A stretch of DNA of 64,000 nucleotides, from the NCBI RefSeq assembly GCF_015040615.1, contig NZ_CP060402.1, positions 62,001-126,000 of the forward strand. The letters are read 5' to 3'. The notes under the pieces are model-generated. The model searched no databases and was not told the origin of the DNA. It saw only the letters and a program-made list of their open reading frames with translations. Below, one piece after another: positions 42,626 through 51,479 of the stretch (its first letter is position 1; each line of letters begins with the position of its first letter). Made by a program: the position numbers and the translations under genes. Origin of the DNA: Microbacterium sp. YJN-G. Lineage in GTDB: Bacteria; Actinomycetota; Actinomycetes; Actinomycetales; Microbacteriaceae.

Positions 42626-43840
42626 TCAGTCCAGGAACTCGCGGGCCGCGACGACCATCGCCGTCACGCCCGCATCGATCGTGGGCTGGATGACCGGGGC
42701 GTAGAACGGCGAGTGGTTGGTGGGCACGTCGCGGTCGAGGGTGCCGTTCGCCTCGGCCTCTGCGTAGGCGATCGGGTCGTGGCCGCCCCAGAACCAGAAC
42801 ACCAACGGGACGCCGGCATCGCGCGCGAACCAGGACACGTCCTCGCTGCCGGTGAACAGGCCGGGGTCGATCACCCTCTGCTCGCCGAATGCGGCCTGGA
42901 AGGCCGCGACCGCCCTGGCCGTGGCATCCGCGTCGTTGATCGTCGCCGGCAGCGAGTGCAACGTCGAGAATTCAGGTTCGCGCTCGGCGCCGGATGCCAT
43001 CGCCTCGGCGCGCACGACGCGCTCGACCTTCTCGAGCACCTTCTCGCGCAGCTGCTCGTCTGGGTACCGCAGGCTCAGCTGCAGGTTCGCGTCGGCCGGG
43101 ATGATGTTGTTCTTCGTGCCCGAGTGCACGGCTCCGACCGTGACCACGGCGAGATCGTGCGGGTCGACCTCGCGCGAGACGACCGTCTGCAGGCGCATGA
43201 TCGTCGCCGCCGCCATCACGATCGGGTCGATCGTCGAGTGCGGGCGCGAACCGTGCCCGCCGCGACCGTGCAGCACCACCTGGATGCCGTCGGATGCCGA
43301 CATCTGCGGCCCCGGCCGCACGCCGATCACGCCCGCCGGGAGAGGTGTGACGTGCTGGCCGAGCACCACGTCGGGGCGGGGGAAGCGGTCGAGCAGGCCG
43401 TCGTCGAGCATGGCCCGGGCGCCCGCGCCGAACTCCTCGGCGGGCTGGATCACGACGACCACGGTGCCCGACCACTCAGCGCGCTGTGCCACCAGCCGTT
43501 CGACCGCGCCGATCATGGCGGTCACGTGCATGTCGTGGCCGCAGGCGTGCATCACCGGCACCGCGGCGCCGTCGGGATCGATCCCGGTCGCGGACGACGC
43601 GTACGGCAGCCCGGTCTCCTCGGCGACCGGCAGGCCGTCCATGTCGGCCCGCAGCCAGACCACGGGCCCGCTGCCGTTGCGCAGCACGCCGATCACCCCG
43701 GTGATGCCGATGCCCTCATGCACCTCGAGCCCGAGATCTCGAAGATGGGATGCCGCGACGCCCGCCGTGCGGGTCTCCTGGAAGGAGAGCTCGGGATGCT
43801 TGTGCAGATCGATGTACAGGGCCTCGAGGTCGATCGTCAT
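42626..43840 (-). CDS. M20-family amidohydrolase (carboxypeptidase-like)
   Basis: This cytosolic binuclear metallohydrolase has 404 residues and resembles hippurate/N-acyl-amino-acid hydrolases. Metal and catalytic motifs are VWLRADMDGLPVAEETG, HACGHDMHVT and PAEEFGAGARAM (catalytic and bridging Glu pair), and the lid domain holds GRGGHGSRPHSTIDPI. It likely removes acyl groups from amino-acid conjugates. TAGGCT lies 6 nt before the ATG at 43840, so it may be leaderless. Confidence 0.9.
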   Translation of the reverse strand: MTIDLEALYIDLHKHPELSFQETRTAGVAASHLRDLGLEVHEGIGITGVIGVLRNGSGPVVWLRADMDGLPVAEETGLPYASSATGIDPDGAAVPVMHACGHDMHVTAMIGAVERLVAQRAEWSGTVVVVIQPAEEFGAGARAMLDDGLLDRFPRPDVVLGQHVTPLPAGVIGVRPGPQMSASDGIQVVLHGRGGHGSRPHSTIDPIVMAAATIMRLQTVVSREVDPHDLAVVTVGAVHSGTKNNIIPADANLQLSLRYPDEQLREKVLEKVERVVRAEAMASGAEREPEFSTLHSLPATINDADATARAVAAFQAAFGEQRVIDPGLFTGSEDVSWFARDAGVPLVFWFWGGHDPIAYAEAEANGTLDRDVPTNHSPFYAPVIQPTIDAGVTAMVVAAREFLD

Positions 43841-43846
43841 GCCCAG

Positions 43847-43852
43847 AGCCTA
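43847..43852 (-). promoter_or_regulatory. Leaderless -10 box of the M20 gene
   Basis: TAGGCT on the minus strand, 6 nt (ctgggc) and ATG at 43840. Three copies of a TCAGGGC-type word lie just upstream (43873-43910). Confidence 0.5.
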
Positions 43853-43895
43853 CGGTGCGGGTCGGACTCAGCGGTCAGGGCTCAGAGATCAGGGC

Positions 43896-44588
43896 TCACA
43901 GATCAGGGCGCACCGTCACGTCGGAGATCACCGCGTCGCGCGGCAGATCGAGCGCGGTGAGGACCGCCGTGGCCACGGATGCCGGGTCGATGAACTTCGA
44001 CGGGTCGTAGGTCCGGCCCTCCTGCCGGTGCACGAGCTCCTGCATTGGCGTGGCGGTGCGGCCCGGATACACGGACGTGATGCGCACGCCGTTGGCACGC
44101 TCCTCACCGCGCAGCGCGTCGGCGAGCGCCTTGAGGCCGTGCTTGGATGCCGCGTACGCCGACCAGTCCGGATGCGCGCTGAGCCCGGCACCGGAGTTGA
44201 TGAACAGCACCTGGCCGCGCGCTGCGCGCAGCCGCGGCAGCAGCAGCCGGGTCAGCTCAGCGGGTGCGGCGAGGTTCACGGTGAGCTGGCGGGTCCAGTC
44301 GTCCAGGGCGAGGTCGGCGACCGGCCCGAGCCGGACGATTCCGGCGGCGTGGATCAGACTGTCGACCCGGTCGGGAAGATCCGCAGCGGCAACGGCATCC
44401 GCGAGGTGTCCCGGGTGGGCGAGGTCGGCGGCGATTGTCAGGGATCCCGGATGCCGTGCGGCGAGCTCCTGCGCACGGGCCTCGTCGCGGGCGACCAGGA
44501 CGAGCCGGTCGCCGCGTTCGGCGAGACGCTGTGCGATGACCTGCCCGATGCCGGAGCCGGCGCCCGTGACGACGTGAACCTGCCTCAT
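43896..44588 (-). CDS. Classical SDR oxidoreductase
   Basis: The product has 230 residues with the full classical set: TGAGSGIG, HAAG (as NNAG), INSGAG and SAYAASKHGLKAL (YxxxK intact). The closing PGRTATPM is the usual SDR loop. The substrate is unknown. The ATG at 44588 has a GGAGG site 9 nt upstream; the frame continues upstream only through the repeat cluster and that part is spurious. Confidence 0.9.
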   Translation of the reverse strand: MRQVHVVTGAGSGIGQVIAQRLAERGDRLVLVARDEARAQELAARHPGSLTIAADLAHPGHLADAVAAADLPDRVDSLIHAAGIVRLGPVADLALDDWTRQLTVNLAAPAELTRLLLPRLRAARGQVLFINSGAGLSAHPDWSAYAASKHGLKALADALRGEERANGVRITSVYPGRTATPMQELVHRQEGRTYDPSKFIDPASVATAVLTALDLPRDAVISDVTVRPDL

Positions 44589-44623
44589 CCCCCCATCCTC
44601 CCACCCCCGCCCCCGACCCTGCC

Positions 44624-44944
44624 GGGTCCCTGAGCCTGTCGAAGGGCCCGCCCGCCTGGTGAACGTCCCACCCGCTGGGTCCCTGAGGCTCTCGAAGGGC
44701 CCCAGCGGCAGCACAGGTGTCGGGCTGGGATGCTTCGACAGGCTCAGCAACCCATCCCTCCCGCACGTCCCACCCGCTGGGTCCCTGAGGCTCTCGAAGG
44801 GCCCCAGCGGCAGCACGGGTGTCGGGCTGGGATGCTTCGACAGGCTCAGCAACCCATGCTTCGACAGGCTCAGCAACCCATGCTTCGACAGGCTCAGCAA
44901 CCCATGCTTCGACAGGCTCAGCAACCCACGGGCTCAGCAACCCA
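44624..44944. repeat. Cluster of 79-bp elements and 24-bp tandem repeats
   Basis: This gene-free stretch holds a solo end (44624-44649) and two 79-bp elements (44676-44754 and 44778-44856) bounded by TGGGTCCCTGAG and CTCAGCAACCCA. From 44833 the right end is repeated four times in 24-bp steps (TGCTTCGACAGGCTCAGCAA plus CCCA), then a 16-bp remnant abuts the TetR stop codon. A third 79-bp copy is at 53897-53975. Confidence 0.9.
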
Positions 44945-45574
44945 TCAGGCGTAGGACTCGAGGGCGGGGCCGGGGTGCAGCACGCTGTTCACGATCGCGC
45001 GGATGGCGAACTCGCTGGTCTCGCCGAGGTCGATGACCTCGGGATGCAGCAGCCACTGCAGCTGCAACCCGTCCATGACGGCGAGGATGCTCGCCGAGGC
45101 GGCGGCGATGGATGCCGTGTCGGTCACGCCCTCCGCTTCGCACAGCACCGCGAAGGCCTCGGAGACCTCTCGTCGCAGCGTCGTGTACCGCTCCTCGAAG
45201 TACTCGCGGCCGGGATGCCCGTCGGTGACCGACTCCGATGAGAGCACCGTGTACGCCTGCACGATGCCCGGCCGATGCGCGTTCGCGTACGCGGTGCGCA
45301 CCAGGTGCAGGAACAGTTCCGGCCCGCCCGGGATGTGCTTCTCGGCGAGCTCGGCCACGTCGGCCTGGTCGCGGTAGGCCAGCACCTCGAGCAGCAGCTT
45401 CTGCTTCGAACCGAAATGGTGCAGCACGCCCGCGTGCGTCATGCCGACCTGCTCGGCGACGTCGGCGAGCGTGCCGTTCGTCGAGCCCTTGCTGCCGAAG
45501 ATCTCCACTGCAGCCTTCAGGATCTCGATGCGCTTGTGCTGCGCCGCACGGGTGCGGGGCGTGTCCTTTGCCAC
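44945..45574 (-). CDS. TetR-family transcriptional regulator
   Basis: The product has 209 residues. The N-terminal helix-turn-helix reads TLADVAEQVGMTHAGVLHHF, followed by a helical ligand domain. The start is GTG at 45574 with a GGAGGA site 6 nt upstream. It is divergent from the ABC/GH3 operon and separated from it by a 166-bp gap that holds two strong palindromes, so it most likely represses that operon. Confidence 0.9.
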   Translation of the reverse strand: MAKDTPRTRAAQHKRIEILKAAVEIFGSKGSTNGTLADVAEQVGMTHAGVLHHFGSKQKLLLEVLAYRDQADVAELAEKHIPGGPELFLHLVRTAYANAHRPGIVQAYTVLSSESVTDGHPGREYFEERYTTLRREVSEAFAVLCEAEGVTDTASIAAASASILAVMDGLQLQWLLHPEVIDLGETSEFAIRAIVNSVLHPGPALESYA

Positions 45575-45626
45575 GTGGAGTCCTCCTGAGGCGAGTGTAA
45601 CGGTCTGATAATGCTCGCTTGCAAGC

Positions 45627-45680
45627 TTACTGACTAGTAGGTAATCTGCTCACAGTTCACTTTCTCGCCAGTAAGTGAAC
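45627..45680. promoter_or_regulatory. Two operator palindromes before the ABC/GH3 operon
   Basis: TTACTGACTAGTAGGTAA (45627-45644) is an 18-bp near-palindrome centred on ACTAGT. GTTCACTT (45655-45662) is inverted as AAGTGAAC (45673-45680). GCTTGCAAGC (45617-45626) is a third small palindrome. TetR is the obvious binder of at least one. Confidence 0.7.
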
Positions 45681-45740
45681 AGCACTCGAGCGAAGCCGCT
45701 CACATCCCCCGACACCCGGATCAGTGCCCTAGGAGAAGCA

Positions 45741-47408
45741 ATGAAGCTCAGCAGATCAGTTCTCGCGATGACCGCGATCGCCGCGCTCGGCGTCGGCGCG
45801 CTCGCCGGATGCGCCCCCGCATCCGGCGACGACGGCGGCACAGCGTCATCCGGCGCGGCGCTCACGATCGCCAAGCCCGACGGCGCGATCACCACCGAGT
45901 CGCACAACCCCTACCTGGGCGACTCCTCGGCGTCGAAGTACGGCTACGCGAAGGTGATCTTCGAGCCGCTCGCCCTCGTGAACCCCACCGGTGACCTCGG
46001 CACGACGCCGTGGCTGGCGGAGTCGGTGGAGTGGAACGACGACTACACCGAGCTGACCGTCGTCCCGCGCAGCGGCGTGAAGTGGAGCGACGGCGAGGAC
46101 TTCACCGGCGACGACATCGTCTTCACCTTCGACCAGTTCCTCGAGGGCAGGCTCGCCGACACCTCGGGGCTGAAGTACGAGGGCGCCACCGTCGACGGCG
46201 ACCGGATCACGCTGAAGTTCGCCGATTCGAAGTACACCGCGCAGTCGCGCGTGCTGCACACCCCGATCGTCCCCAAGCACATCTGGCAGGACATCGCCGA
46301 CCCGAACACCGACCCGCTCACCGGCGAGGGCCTCGCAGTCGGCACCGGACCCTACGTGCTCGACAACTGGTCGACCGAGTCGGTCACGCTGACCGCCAAC
46401 GAGGACTACTGGGGCGGCGAGCTGGCCGTCCCCGAATTGCACTACGTCTCCTACGGTGACAACGCCGCACTGACCACGGCACTCGTCTCGGGCGAGGCCG
46501 ACTGGGCGCAGGCCTTCATCCCGCAGATCGAGGAGAGCTACCTCGCCGCCGACGAGGACAACCACTTCCTGGTCTCGCCGACCGCCGGCGCCGGAACCCT
46601 GTTCATGAACCTGCAGGCCGAGCCGTTCGACGATGTGGCGCTGCGTCAGGCGCTCGCCTGGACCATCGACCGGCAGGCCTACGTCGACATCGCCCGCGAG
46701 GGCGCGAGCGAGGCGGTCTGGAACGTCACCGGACTCGGCAAGCTGCTCGAAGACGAGATCCAGCCCGAGTACAAGGACCAGAACTACGAGGTCGACGTCG
46801 ACAAGGCCAGGCAGATCCTGACCGACGCCGGCTACACGTGGAAGAGCGAGAAGCTGATCGACCCCGAGGGCAAGCCGGTCTCGTTCTCGATCTCCGTGCC
46901 CGCCGGCTGGAGCGACTGGAACACCGAGCAGGCGCTGCTGGCCGAAGAGCTCGACGAGGCGCTCGGCATTGAGGTCAAGGTCGACCAGCCCGACTGGGGT
47001 GGCTGGGATGCCGCACGCCAGGAGGGCACCTTCCAGGCGATCATCCACTGGCTCGAGGACACCGGCAACGCCTACGGTCTGTACACCTCGACCATGGACC
47101 CGAAGTGGATCGTCGACGGCAAGGCCCAGTTCAACTTCGGCCGCTTCGACGACCCGGCCGTCACCGAGGCGCTGAACACCTACGCCAACGCCGCCTCCGA
47201 GCAGGAGCGCACCGACGCCGTCGCCGTCATGCAGAAGGCGTTCGTCGAGAACGTGCCCGCCATCCCGCTGGGCGCCCACCCGCTGCTGGGCGAGTACAAC
47301 ACCCGCAACTACGTCGGCTGGCCCACCGAGGACGACCAGTACGCCTCGGCCGACCCGACCCAGCCCGGCATCGTGCAGGTGCTCACGAAGCTGACGCCGG
47401 CGAACTGA
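45741..47408 (+). CDS. Family 5 extracellular solute-binding lipoprotein
   Basis: The product has 555 residues. The lipobox LGVGALAGC puts the acylated Cys near residue 23. The SBP_bac_5 fold is marked by VRSGVKWSDGEDFTGDDIVF-like residues (reading VPRSGVKWSDGEDFTGDD) and GTGPYVLDNW. Although named for peptides, many members near glycosidases bind oligosaccharides, and the GH3 gene at the end of this operon makes a beta-glucoside ligand likely. AGGAGAAGCA precedes the ATG. Confidence 0.92.
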   Translation: MKLSRSVLAMTAIAALGVGALAGCAPASGDDGGTASSGAALTIAKPDGAITTESHNPYLGDSSASKYGYAKVIFEPLALVNPTGDLGTTPWLAESVEWNDDYTELTVVPRSGVKWSDGEDFTGDDIVFTFDQFLEGRLADTSGLKYEGATVDGDRITLKFADSKYTAQSRVLHTPIVPKHIWQDIADPNTDPLTGEGLAVGTGPYVLDNWSTESVTLTANEDYWGGELAVPELHYVSYGDNAALTTALVSGEADWAQAFIPQIEESYLAADEDNHFLVSPTAGAGTLFMNLQAEPFDDVALRQALAWTIDRQAYVDIAREGASEAVWNVTGLGKLLEDEIQPEYKDQNYEVDVDKARQILTDAGYTWKSEKLIDPEGKPVSFSISVPAGWSDWNTEQALLAEELDEALGIEVKVDQPDWGGWDAARQEGTFQAIIHWLEDTGNAYGLYTSTMDPKWIVDGKAQFNFGRFDDPAVTEALNTYANAASEQERTDAVAVMQKAFVENVPAIPLGAHPLLGEYNTRNYVGWPTEDDQYASADPTQPGIVQVLTKLTPAN

Positions 47409-47414
47409 TGACAC

Positions 47415-47446
47415 TGCGGGGCCCTGCGCGCACGCAGGGCCCCGCA
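47415..47446 (+). terminator. Intra-operon hairpin after the binding-protein gene
   Basis: TGCGGGGCCCTGCG (47415-47428) pairs perfectly with CGCAGGGCCCCGCA (47433-47446) across 4 nt. Such stems after the binding-protein gene commonly reduce read-through or protect the upstream mRNA. Confidence 0.8.
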
Positions 47447-47491
47447 CCCGGCATCCGTTCCCTTCCCTCCCGGCACGAAAGCGACCACACC

Positions 47492-48312
<821 letters not shown>

Positions 48313-48316
<4 letters not shown>

Positions 48317-49146
48317 GCATCCTCGAGTTCGACCACGTCACCAAGAGCTACAACGTCCGCGGCGCCGGCCAGATCAAGGCGCTCGACGACGTCTCGTTCA
48401 CGCTCGAGTCGGGCCGCACGATCGGCCTGGTCGGCCAGTCCGGCAGCGGAAAGTCGACGATCGCCAAGATCCTCACCCAGCTCGAGACGCCCAGCAGCGG
48501 CGAGATCCGCCTGGACGGCAAGCCGATCCCGCGCCGCGGACGCGGGCTGCGCACGTACCGGCAGCGGCTGCGGATGGTGTTCCAGGACCCGTTTGCGTCG
48601 CTGAACCCGTACCACTCCATCCGGTACCACATCGAGCGTCCGCTGCGGCTGGACGATGTGGTGCCGAAGAGCGAGACCGAGGGGGAGGTGCGGCGGCTGC
48701 TGGATCGGGTGCGGCTGGATCCGGATGCCGTGATCGACCGGCGCCCGCACGAGCTCTCGGGCGGTCAGCGGCAGCGCGTCGCGATCGCCCGCGCCCTGGC
48801 ATCCCGGCCGCAGCTGCTCGTCGCCGACGAGCCGGTCTCGATGCTCGACGTCTCCATCCGGCTGGGAGTGCTGAACCTGCTGGCCGACCTGCAGCGCGAG
48901 GAGGGACTCGGCGTGCTCTACATCACCCATGACCTGGCGACCGCCCGGCACTTCAGCGACGAGATCATCGTGCTGAACCAGGGGCGCATCGTCGAGCAGG
49001 GGCCCGCCGACGACGTCATCCTGAATCCGCAGGACCCGTACACCCGGCAGCTGCGCGCCGCGTCGCCCGACCCCGAGCGCTGGTTCGCGGCCGGAGGGCG
49101 CGCGGACGCGGCCGCCGGTGCGGCCACGGCAGGAGGTGCGCGATGA
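48313..49146 (+). CDS. Opp/Dpp-type ABC ATPase (OppF-like)
   Basis: The product has 277 residues: Walker A GQSGSGKST, Q-loop VFQDPFASLNPYHSI, signature LSGGQRQRV, Walker B LLVADEPVSMLD, switch His in ITHDLA. The short C-terminal tail is Ala/Gly-rich. It overlaps the previous gene by ATGA and the next by ATGA, so stoichiometry is set by coupling. Confidence 0.93.
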
Positions 49147-50231
49147 CCGCCGTCGAACCGCACGTCCCCGAGACCGCCCTTCCCGAGACGGATGCCGTCG
49201 CCTCGGGCACGACCGCCACCGCCGTCAGCAGCCGGCACGCGCGCGTGCCGTGGCGGTTCCTCGCCAACCGGGCGGCGTTCTACCTGTTCACCCTGTGGGC
49301 CGCGATCACGATCAACTTCTTCCTGCCCCGCATGATGAAGGGCGATGCGGTCACCCAGTACCTCGCCCGCAACCGCAACGTCTCCCCCGAGGCCGCCGAC
49401 GCGCTGCGCGCGCTGCTCGGCCTCGACACCGACAAGACGCTGATCCAGCAGTACATCGACTACTGGGCGCTGCTGCTGCGCGGCGACCTCGGCGTCTCGC
49501 TGCTGCACGGGCTTCGCCCGGTCACCGAGGTGATCAGCCAGGCGCTGCCGTGGACGATCGGACTCGTCGGCTTCGCCACGATCGTGTCGTTCGCGATCGG
49601 CACCATCGGCGGCGCGATCGTCGGCTGGCGCCGGGGCAGCCGCCTCGACGTGTTCGTGCCGATCACCACGTTCCTCAGCACCATCCCGTACTTCTGGCTG
49701 GGCCTGCTGGCCATCGCGCTGTTCTCGGTGAACCTGAGGTGGTTCCCGATCGGCAAGGCGTACGGCGTCGGCATCCGCCCGGAATGGACGTTCGAATTCA
49801 TCGGGCAGGTCATCCATCACGGGGCGCTGCCCGCGCTCACCATCGTCATCGCGTCGCTGGGCGGCTGGATGCTGGGGATGCGCAACATGATGCTCACGGT
49901 GCTCGACGAGGACTACATCATGGTCGCGCAGGCCAAGGGGATGCCGAACCGCCGCGTGCTGTGGCGGTACGCCGCCCGCAACGCCGTGCTGCCGCAGATC
50001 CAGAGCTTCGCACTGTCGATCGGGTTCATCGTCGGCGGCACGATCGTGATGGAGATGGTCTTCAGCTACCCGGGCGTCGGCAAGCTGCTACTGGATGCCA
50101 CCAACGCGAAGGACTACGCGCTCATGCAGGGCGTGTTCCTCGTGATCACCCTGTCGGTGCTCATCGCGAACCTGCTCGCCGACCTCGCCTACGCATTCCT
50201 CGACCCGCGCACGCGCCAGACGGAGGCCTGA
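49143..50231 (+). CDS. ABC permease (OppB/DppB-like)
   Basis: The product has 362 residues with six helices. A hydrophilic start of about 35 residues precedes FLANRAAFYLFTLWAAITIN. The EAA loop lies around MLTVLDEDYIMVAQAKGMPN. It forms the channel with the following permease. It overlaps the preceding ATPase gene by 4 bp. Confidence 0.92.
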   Translation: MTAVEPHVPETALPETDAVASGTTATAVSSRHARVPWRFLANRAAFYLFTLWAAITINFFLPRMMKGDAVTQYLARNRNVSPEAADALRALLGLDTDKTLIQQYIDYWALLLRGDLGVSLLHGLRPVTEVISQALPWTIGLVGFATIVSFAIGTIGGAIVGWRRGSRLDVFVPITTFLSTIPYFWLGLLAIALFSVNLRWFPIGKAYGVGIRPEWTFEFIGQVIHHGALPALTIVIASLGGWMLGMRNMMLTVLDEDYIMVAQAKGMPNRRVLWRYAARNAVLPQIQSFALSIGFIVGGTIVMEMVFSYPGVGKLLLDATNAKDYALMQGVFLVITLSVLIANLLADLAYAFLDPRTRQTEA

Positions 50232-50234
50232 GCC

Positions 50235-51479
50235 ATGACCGCCGAATCCGACACCCGCGCCTCTGGCGCCCGTGAAGACCGCGTCTCTGGCGCTCGTGAA
50301 GATCGCGCCTCTGGCGCACCCACCACGCGTGAGACGGTCAGCCCCGCCGCGCGCGTGGCGCGCGCCGACGGGACCATGGCGGTGCGCACCGCCCGGCCGC
50401 TGGACGAGCCCCGCGAGCCCGGCCTGTGGTCGCGCCTGGTCGGCGCGTTCGCGATGTTCCGCAACGGCAAGTCGATCACGGGCCTGGTGATCCTGGGCTT
50501 CTTCGTGCTGATCGCCCTGTTCGCCGACGTGATCGCACCCTACGCACCGACCAAGGTCGACAACACCGCGCGGTTCCAGCCGCCCTCGGCCGCGCATTGG
50601 CTGGGCACCACGCACATCGGCGAAGACGTGCTGAGCCAGGTCATCCACGGCACCCGAGGCATCATCATCGTCGGCTTCCTCGCCGCGATCATCGCCACCG
50701 TCATCGCGATCACCGTGGGCGTCATCGCCGGCTACCTGACCGGCTGGCGCAGCGAGTCGCTGTCGGCGCTGACCAACGTCTTCCTGGTCATCCCGGGTCT
50801 GCCGTTGATCATCATCGTCGCCTCGATGTTCGAGGACCCGCCGCTGTGGCTCGTCGCCGCCGTGCTCGGCATCACCGGCTGGGCGTGGGGAGGGCGCGTG
50901 CTGCGCGCCCAGACCATGTCGCTGCGCAACCGCGACTTCATCCAGGCCGCGCGCGCCAACGGCGAGCCGTTGCGGCGCATCATCACGATCGAGATGCTGC
51001 CGAACCTGATGGCGCTGATCGCCGCGAGCTTCGTCGGTACCGTGACCGCCGCCATCCTCACCCTCACGACGCTGTCGTACATCGGCGTGATCCCCGTGAC
51101 CACCTACAACTGGGGCACGATCCTCAACTGGGCCAGTGCCCAGGGCGCGTTCCGCCAGAACCAGTGGTGGTGGTACCTGCCGCCTGGGCTCTGCATCGCG
51201 TTCATCGGCGTGGCTCTCGCGCTGATCAACTTCGGCATCGACGAGTACGTCAACCCGCGACTGCGCTCGGCAGGCGAGCGCGCCAGGGCGATGAAGAAGA
51301 AGGGCCTCGACGTGAACGACGCCGTCACGGCCGTCCGTCCCGAACTCGCGGCCGCGGTCAGCGGCATCCGATCCCGCTCCGTGACGGACGACCGGCGCGT
51401 CGCCGACCGAGCCGACGACCGAGTCGACCGCCGAGCCGCCGACCGAGCCCAGCACGACCAGAAGGAACCGACGTCTTGA
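50235..51479 (+). CDS. ABC permease (OppC/DppC-like) with repeat-derived tails
   Basis: The product has 414 residues, about 100 more than usual. The core has six helices from about residue 80 and the EAA loop near MSLRNRDFIQAARANGEPLR. The N-terminal 60 residues include ASGARED-type repeats from a 24-bp tandem (50256, 50280, partial 50304). The C-terminal tail is rich in Asp-Arg (DDRRVADRADDRVDRRAADR). Both tails are probably cytosolic and unstructured. It starts 3 nt after the previous stop. Confidence 0.92.
   Translation: MTAESDTRASGAREDRVSGAREDRASGAPTTRETVSPAARVARADGTMAVRTARPLDEPREPGLWSRLVGAFAMFRNGKSITGLVILGFFVLIALFADVIAPYAPTKVDNTARFQPPSAAHWLGTTHIGEDVLSQVIHGTRGIIIVGFLAAIIATVIAITVGVIAGYLTGWRSESLSALTNVFLVIPGLPLIIIVASMFEDPPLWLVAAVLGITGWAWGGRVLRAQTMSLRNRDFIQAARANGEPLRRIITIEMLPNLMALIAASFVGTVTAAILTLTTLSYIGVIPVTTYNWGTILNWASAQGAFRQNQWWWYLPPGLCIAFIGVALALINFGIDEYVNPRLRSAGERARAMKKKGLDVNDAVTAVRPELAAAVSGIRSRSVTDDRRVADRADDRVDRRAADRAQHDQKEPTS

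Noticed and set aside
44589-44924. N-terminal extension of the SDR at 43896-44588 reading LSLSKH repeats
   Set aside because: It is the translation of the intergenic repeat cluster. The SDR fold begins at the ATG at 44588, which has a GGAGG site.
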